Below are positions 33,749-37,224 of a stretch of 37,224 nt of DNA, in pieces. A program made the position numbers and the translations under genes. The DNA lies in the NCBI GenBank assembly GCA_020831885.1, contig JAFIFU010000034.1, positions 1-37,224 of the forward strand, written 5' to 3'. Below the pieces are notes generated by a model. The model saw nothing but the letters and a program-made list of their open reading frames with translations, was not told the origin of the DNA and did no database searches. Origin of the DNA: Ectothiorhodospiraceae bacterium. GTDB taxonomy: Bacteria; Pseudomonadota; Gammaproteobacteria; Nitrococcales; Aquisalimonadaceae. Position 1 is the first letter of the stretch. Each line of letters starts with the position of its first letter.

Positions 33749-35062
33749 TCAGTGGTGATTCTTGCCGAACAGCCGTCGGCGCATGAAGCGGATGCCCAGC
33801 CAGACGGTCAGCACCACCACCGGAATCGACAGCCCCATGGCCAGATCCACGTTAATCGGCGCCCCGGCGGCGTGGGCGCCCTTGTACAGGTAGGACAGCA
33901 AGCCGCTGCCGTAATAACTCAGAACCACCACCGACAACCCTTCCACCGTCTGCTGCAGGCGCAGTTGCAGGTCCGTGCGACGGTTCATGGAGGCCAGCAG
34001 ATCCCGGTTCTGGGCTTCAAGGGCCACGTCCACCCGCGTCCGCAGCAGGTTTGCCGCCCGGGAAACCCGCCGCGACAACGCTTCCTGCCGGTCGCCCACG
34101 GATTCGCAGGTCCGCATGGCCGGATTGAAGCGGCGCTCCAGAAACTCACCGATCGTCTGCAGTTCCGGTAGTCGGGATTCACGCAGGTTCTCGATGCGCC
34201 GGTTCACCAGGGCGTGGTATGCCCGCGCCGCGCTGAGGCGGAAACTGTTCGCCGCCACGGTGCGCTCCAGACCGGCGGACAGGGTGGAAATCCGGTCCAG
34301 CAGCCGTTGCTCGTCATCCAGGCCACGGCTTCGCGTCATGCGCTCGGTGATGGTCTCCAGTTGCTGGTCCAGGGCGCTGAGTTGCCGGGTTGCCTGGCGT
34401 GCCAGCGGTAGGGCCAGCAGGGCCATCAGGCGGTAGGTCTCGATTTCCAGTAGCCGTTGTACCAGCCGTCCGGCCCGGCGCGGCGCCAGACCCTGATCCT
34501 CAATGAGGATCCAACTGTAGCCGTCGGACCTGGGGCGGAAATCCGTGTACAGGCTGGCGGACCCGTCCGCCACCAGGCTGCCGGCGACGTTGTCCGTGCC
34601 GAAAATGTCCGTGATCTGCTGCAGATCCCGCCGTGCCTCCGGGCCGCGTTCCATGGTGAGATGGACAGCCGCCACCAGGTGTCCGGGCATCTGACGCAGC
34701 CAATCACCGGGCACCGCCTCCAGCGCCGGATCTGCAAAGGGTTGCAGAGGGGCGGCGGGTGCGCCCGGTATGAACACGGTGTAGGTGGAGAATTCCGTAT
34801 GCCGCTCCCAGCGCAGGCGTAGCGTGCCCAGATCCCGGCTCAGATAATTGTCATCCGGCGCCGGACCCGGTTCCCCGTAGCGCGCGCACAGGGCCGCCAC
34901 ATGGTTGCGCTCCTGTTCCGGATCGCCGCCATGTAATGCAATGTGGGTCGCCCGGACCGGGCTGTGAATGCTCTCGAACGGCCGTGCGTGCAGCTCGTTG
35001 ACGATCTGCTCGCGGTCGGGATGACTGGCAAGGCTGGGGGAAGCGGTCTGGGGGTCAGTCAT
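33749..35062 (-). CDS. DUF3422 family membrane protein
   Basis: A 437-residue protein matching the DUF3422 family as I recognise it. The N-terminal HPDREQIVNELHARPFE motif, a central soluble region with conserved WERHTEFSTYTVF, a long helical/coiled-coil region (about 215-375), and two C-terminal membrane helices (about 385-425) separated by a short loop are visible. No function is established for the family. The architecture (soluble sensor-like domain, coiled coil, C-terminal membrane hairpin) recalls CorA-like proteins, but I see no GMN motif. The ATG at 35062 lies five bases after GGAG; a GTG one codon earlier is also possible. Confidence 0.82.
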   Translation of the reverse strand: MTDPQTASPSLASHPDREQIVNELHARPFESIHSPVRATHIALHGGDPEQERNHVAALCARYGEPGPAPDDNYLSRDLGTLRLRWERHTEFSTYTVFIPGAPAAPLQPFADPALEAVPGDWLRQMPGHLVAAVHLTMERGPEARRDLQQITDIFGTDNVAGSLVADGSASLYTDFRPRSDGYSWILIEDQGLAPRRAGRLVQRLLEIETYRLMALLALPLARQATRQLSALDQQLETITERMTRSRGLDDEQRLLDRISTLSAGLERTVAANSFRLSAARAYHALVNRRIENLRESRLPELQTIGEFLERRFNPAMRTCESVGDRQEALSRRVSRAANLLRTRVDVALEAQNRDLLASMNRRTDLQLRLQQTVEGLSVVVLSYYGSGLLSYLYKGAHAAGAPINVDLAMGLSIPVVVLTVWLGIRFMRRRLFGKNHH

Positions 35063-35104
35063 CACGGCTCCGGTGGTTTCCCTGTCTCCGGCGCCAGCAT
35101 ACAG

Positions 35105-35134
35105 CGCAGGCGCCTCCGGCGGGAGGCGCCTGCG
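35105..35134 (-). terminator. Perfect hairpin after the TAXI gene
   Basis: CGCAGGCGCCTCC (35105-35117) and GGAGGCGCCTGCG (35122-35134) form a perfect 13-bp stem with a 4-nt loop, 22 bases after the TAXI stop. There is no clean U-run on the minus strand, so termination may be partial or the hairpin may protect the mRNA end. Confidence 0.5.
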
Positions 35135-35156
35135 TGATCAGCAGACCGGGAAACGC

Positions 35157-36317
35157 TTACCGGAACACCGGGTTCATACCGGCTGCATCCAGTGCCGCGG
35201 CGCGGGCTTCCATCCAGCCTGCGATGAACGCGTCTTCATCGGAGGGCGGGTTGGATCCGGTGTACTCCGCCCAGGTCTCCTGCAGGATTTCCTGGCGGCG
35301 CACCAGCATGTCCTGGTGCTCCTGCATTTCGTCGGTCCAGACGCCGATTTCCTTGTAGTACTCCACCACCGCATCGTGGAAGGGGACCACCCACTTCATG
35401 TTCTGGTTATCCAGTGAGTAGCCATCGTTCCCCGGAGCGGCATCCTTGTAGCTGTCGAACTCCTCCACGAAGAAGCGGATCAGCGGCCTGACCTTATCGT
35501 TGTCCAGGTCGGCATTCGTCACCATGATCGGATACGGGTAGCTGGAGCCTTGCCAGGGGTTGTCGGCGTCGACGTCGCCGGCAGCTGCGGTCACATTGTG
35601 TGGCTGGAAGTAGGGCGCCACCGACTGCAGGCGATCCCAGGCCTCGGAGTCGTCCGGATCAAGCCGCGGCCACGTCAGACCGCGTGGGCTCGCGGCCAGC
35701 TGCTGCGCCGGGGGCGCCACCGTCGCGGTGAAGGCAGCATCCGCCTGCCCGGCGATAACACCCTCGAACGATCGGGTGTAGCCCGGAAAGGTGACCCGTT
35801 CCACGTCATCCCAGGTGAGCCCGGCGAACGCCAGGTAGGATTCCGCGCCCACGTTCAGCGCATCGTCCCCGCGAACAAAGGCAACCCGCTTGCCCTTCAG
35901 GTCAGCCGGGGTTTCCACGCCGATATCACCCGCCACCGCCAGGCCCAGCCCGAACCTGGCGATCGAGGTGGTGATCACGCGGATCTGCTGCGGGCCCCAA
36001 TCCGGGCCGGCAAACATGAGAACGCCTTCGGAGCCGAAGTAGGCCGCTATGCCGCAGGCGCAGTAATCCACTCGCTGGTTTTTCAGTGGAGTCATACGGC
36101 TGATGTCGTTATCGCCCGGCAGAATGCGAACCGACGTGCCCTTGCCCTGCAGCACGTTGCCGATGGCGGCCATCTGCGTGTAACCCAAGGAGCCCGTGGG
36201 GTATGCCGTCATGGAAAGCGTGCGTGGCAGTTCCGCCTCGGCGCTGGCCGCGCCCGCCGCGAGTAGAGCGGACAGACCGACTGCGGTTGCCACTGACTGA
36301 ATCATCGTTTTCATCAT
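35157..36317 (-). CDS. TAXI-family TRAP transporter solute-binding protein
   Basis: The periplasmic receptor of a TRAP transporter of the TAXI type. The 386-residue precursor has a clear signal peptide (MMKTMIQSVATAVGLSALLAAGAASA, cut before EAE). The TAXI fold begins with LSMTAYPTGSLGYTQMAAIGNVL, and LKGKRVAFVRGDDALNVGAESYLAFAGLTWDDV is the second-domain signature. TAXI receptors are known for glutamate and other acids; the ligand here is unknown. GGAGGAG just before the tandem ATGs fixes the start at 36317, against a longer frame from 36425. It lies 73 bases after the permease gene, so the two are cotranscribed. Confidence 0.9.
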   Translation of the reverse strand: MMKTMIQSVATAVGLSALLAAGAASAEAELPRTLSMTAYPTGSLGYTQMAAIGNVLQGKGTSVRILPGDNDISRMTPLKNQRVDYCACGIAAYFGSEGVLMFAGPDWGPQQIRVITTSIARFGLGLAVAGDIGVETPADLKGKRVAFVRGDDALNVGAESYLAFAGLTWDDVERVTFPGYTRSFEGVIAGQADAAFTATVAPPAQQLAASPRGLTWPRLDPDDSEAWDRLQSVAPYFQPHNVTAAAGDVDADNPWQGSSYPYPIMVTNADLDNDKVRPLIRFFVEEFDSYKDAAPGNDGYSLDNQNMKWVVPFHDAVVEYYKEIGVWTDEMQEHQDMLVRRQEILQETWAEYTGSNPPSDEDAFIAGWMEARAAALDAAGMNPVFR

Positions 36318-36390
36318 CGTCTCCTCCAAAAGGCCCTTCATTTTATCTACAGCGAACACACCAAGCCGGCGACCGTTATCGCTCACCGGG

Positions 36391-37224
36391 TCATGCTTGG
36401 TTCTGTGCCGTCCTTGACGCGACATTGCGATTGATCCACCAGGAGAGAACCACTGCGGGAACCCCCAGAAGCAGACCGACCACGCTAAGCTCCATGTTGC
36501 TCAGTGGAACCGGGTCACCGCCGGGGATGGCCACTGTCAGACCGGCGATAACCAGCATGGCGCGGATCGGCCATTGCAGGATAATGTTGTTGCACAGGTT
36601 GCCCACCACCAGCAGATAGCCCTGCAAGGCCGAGGCAATCAGCCAGACTCCGAATACCGCCTGGGCGAACACCACGACGCTCTCTTGCCAGGCTCCCTGG
36701 AGAATGAGCGCCGGGTTCAACACGAACAGGAACGGAATGAAGTAAATGATGCTGCCCAGGCGCATGGCCTGCAGGCCGGTCTCCATGGGCCGGGCACCAG
36801 CCACGGTGGCCGCGGCGAAGGCACCCAGAGCCACCGGCGGTGTGATGAAGCTGAGCATCCCCCAGTACAGAATGAACAGATGCACAGCCATGGGGTTCAT
36901 GCCCGCCCCCTGGACCAGCGCCGGTGCCAGGGCCACTGCCAGGAAGATATAAGCGGCGGTCACGGTCATGCCTATGCCCAGGATGAAGCTGGTCATCGCG
37001 CCCATGAGCAACAGCACCAGCGTGTTGCCGCCGGCCAGCCAGATCAGGTCGTTGGCGATGGTGCCGGAGAGCCCCGTCATGGACAGCGCCCCAACGAGCA
37101 GCCCCACGCCGGCGAGAATGGCAATCAGCTCCGCGAACAGCTTGGCCGAACTGTTGAAGAAATCCAGCACCTCGCTCCAGCCCCAGCGCTGGTAGGGCAG
37201 CACCTGGTTGATCACCAGCAGCAG
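36391..37224 (-). CDS. TRAP transporter permease, fused type (5' end missing)
   Basis: The frame is open to the right edge of the window, so only the C-terminal 277 residues are visible. They contain about six hydrophobic helices and conserved DctM-type segments: GTIANDLIWLAGGNTLVLLLMGAMTSFILGIGMTVTAAYIFLA, and FILYWGMLSFITPPVALGAFAAA. Permeases paired with TAXI receptors are usually fusions of the small DctQ-like and large DctM-like subunits. The visible part is the end of the DctM-like half; I infer the fusion. It uses the sodium gradient to import organic acids. Confidence 0.88.
   Translation of the reverse strand: MLLVINQVLPYQRWGWSEVLDFFNSSAKLFAELIAILAGVGLLVGALSMTGLSGTIANDLIWLAGGNTLVLLLMGAMTSFILGIGMTVTAAYIFLAVALAPALVQGAGMNPMAVHLFILYWGMLSFITPPVALGAFAAATVAGARPMETGLQAMRLGSIIYFIPFLFVLNPALILQGAWQESVVVFAQAVFGVWLIASALQGYLLVVGNLCNNIILQWPIRAMLVIAGLTVAIPGGDPVPLSNMELSVVGLLLGVPAVVLSWWINRNVASRTAQNQA

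Noticed and set aside
1-37224. CRISPR arrays, tRNA or rRNA genes, insertion sequences, prophage or toxin-antitoxin genes
   Set aside because: No regularly spaced repeats, cloverleaf sequences, transposase motifs or small paired genes were seen; gene content is ordinary chromosomal.

Overview
This is a high-GC, gene-dense stretch of bacterial chromosome, most likely from a halophilic or alkaliphilic gammaproteobacterium. An Ectothiorhodospiraceae-like origin is my guess and is not proven by the window. Four things point that way: the infB-rbfA-truB-rpsO-pnp order, a complete sodium-pumping NADH:quinone oxidoreductase operon (nqrABCDEF plus nqrM), a divergent FinR/Fpr pair like that of pseudomonads, and a TAXI-type TRAP transporter. 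I saw no rRNA, tRNA, CRISPR array, transposase or prophage gene.

Layout. (1) 1-6270: the translation/RNA-processing block infB (5' end outside the window), rbfA, truB, rpsO and pnp. A strong intrinsic terminator-like hairpin sits between infB and rbfA, a good sigma70 promoter precedes rpsO, and a terminator follows pnp. (2) 6271-6624: a gene-free gap holding a foldable inverted-repeat element and a hairpin in the probable cold-shock leader; then a csp gene with its own terminator. (3) 6976-9968, minus strand: a long-form acyl-CoA dehydrogenase, a flavin reductase-like protein and a two-CBS-domain protein. (4) 10139-16520, plus strand: nqrABCDEF and nqrM, without apbE. (5) 16557-18510, minus strand: a Na+/phosphate cotransporter-like gene followed by a PhoU-like gene, with two PhoB-box-like repeats upstream. 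(6) 18734-28130: a CoA-ester catabolic island with ETF:quinone oxidoreductase, glutaryl-CoA dehydrogenase, a PaaJ/PcaF-type thiolase and 3-hydroxyacyl-CoA dehydrogenase on the minus strand. Divergent from these are an acyl-CoA dehydrogenase, an acyl-CoA ligase and a hotdog thioesterase, followed by an unrecognised polytopic membrane protein. (7) 29581-29700: an extraordinary poly-G/poly-C tract between convergent genes. (8) 29734-31608: fpr and a divergent finR-like LysR regulator with overlapping promoters around a perfect palindrome. (9) 31609-37224: an exported BFN (DUF151)-PDZ protein, an AI-2E/PerM family membrane protein, a DUF3422 protein, a TAXI solute-binding protein and the 3' part of its TRAP permease.

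How the genes fit together. The island at 18.7-28.1 kb reads as beta-oxidation of dicarboxyl-CoA or aromatic-derived CoA esters. Acids are activated by the ligase and oxidised by the dehydrogenases, with electrons passing through ETF and ETF-QO to quinone. 3-Hydroxyadipyl-CoA-like intermediates go to the hydroxyacyl-CoA dehydrogenase and thiolase, and odd-chain products end at glutaryl-CoA dehydrogenase. No enoyl-CoA hydratase is visible. Na+-NQR feeds NADH electrons into the same quinone pool and makes a sodium gradient that the phosphate cotransporter-like protein may use.

No wholly new multigene system is obvious. The best leads are the poly-G tract, the unrecognised membrane protein attached to the catabolic genes, the PhoB-like boxes, the FinR-type control region, and several long inverted repeats in leaders.
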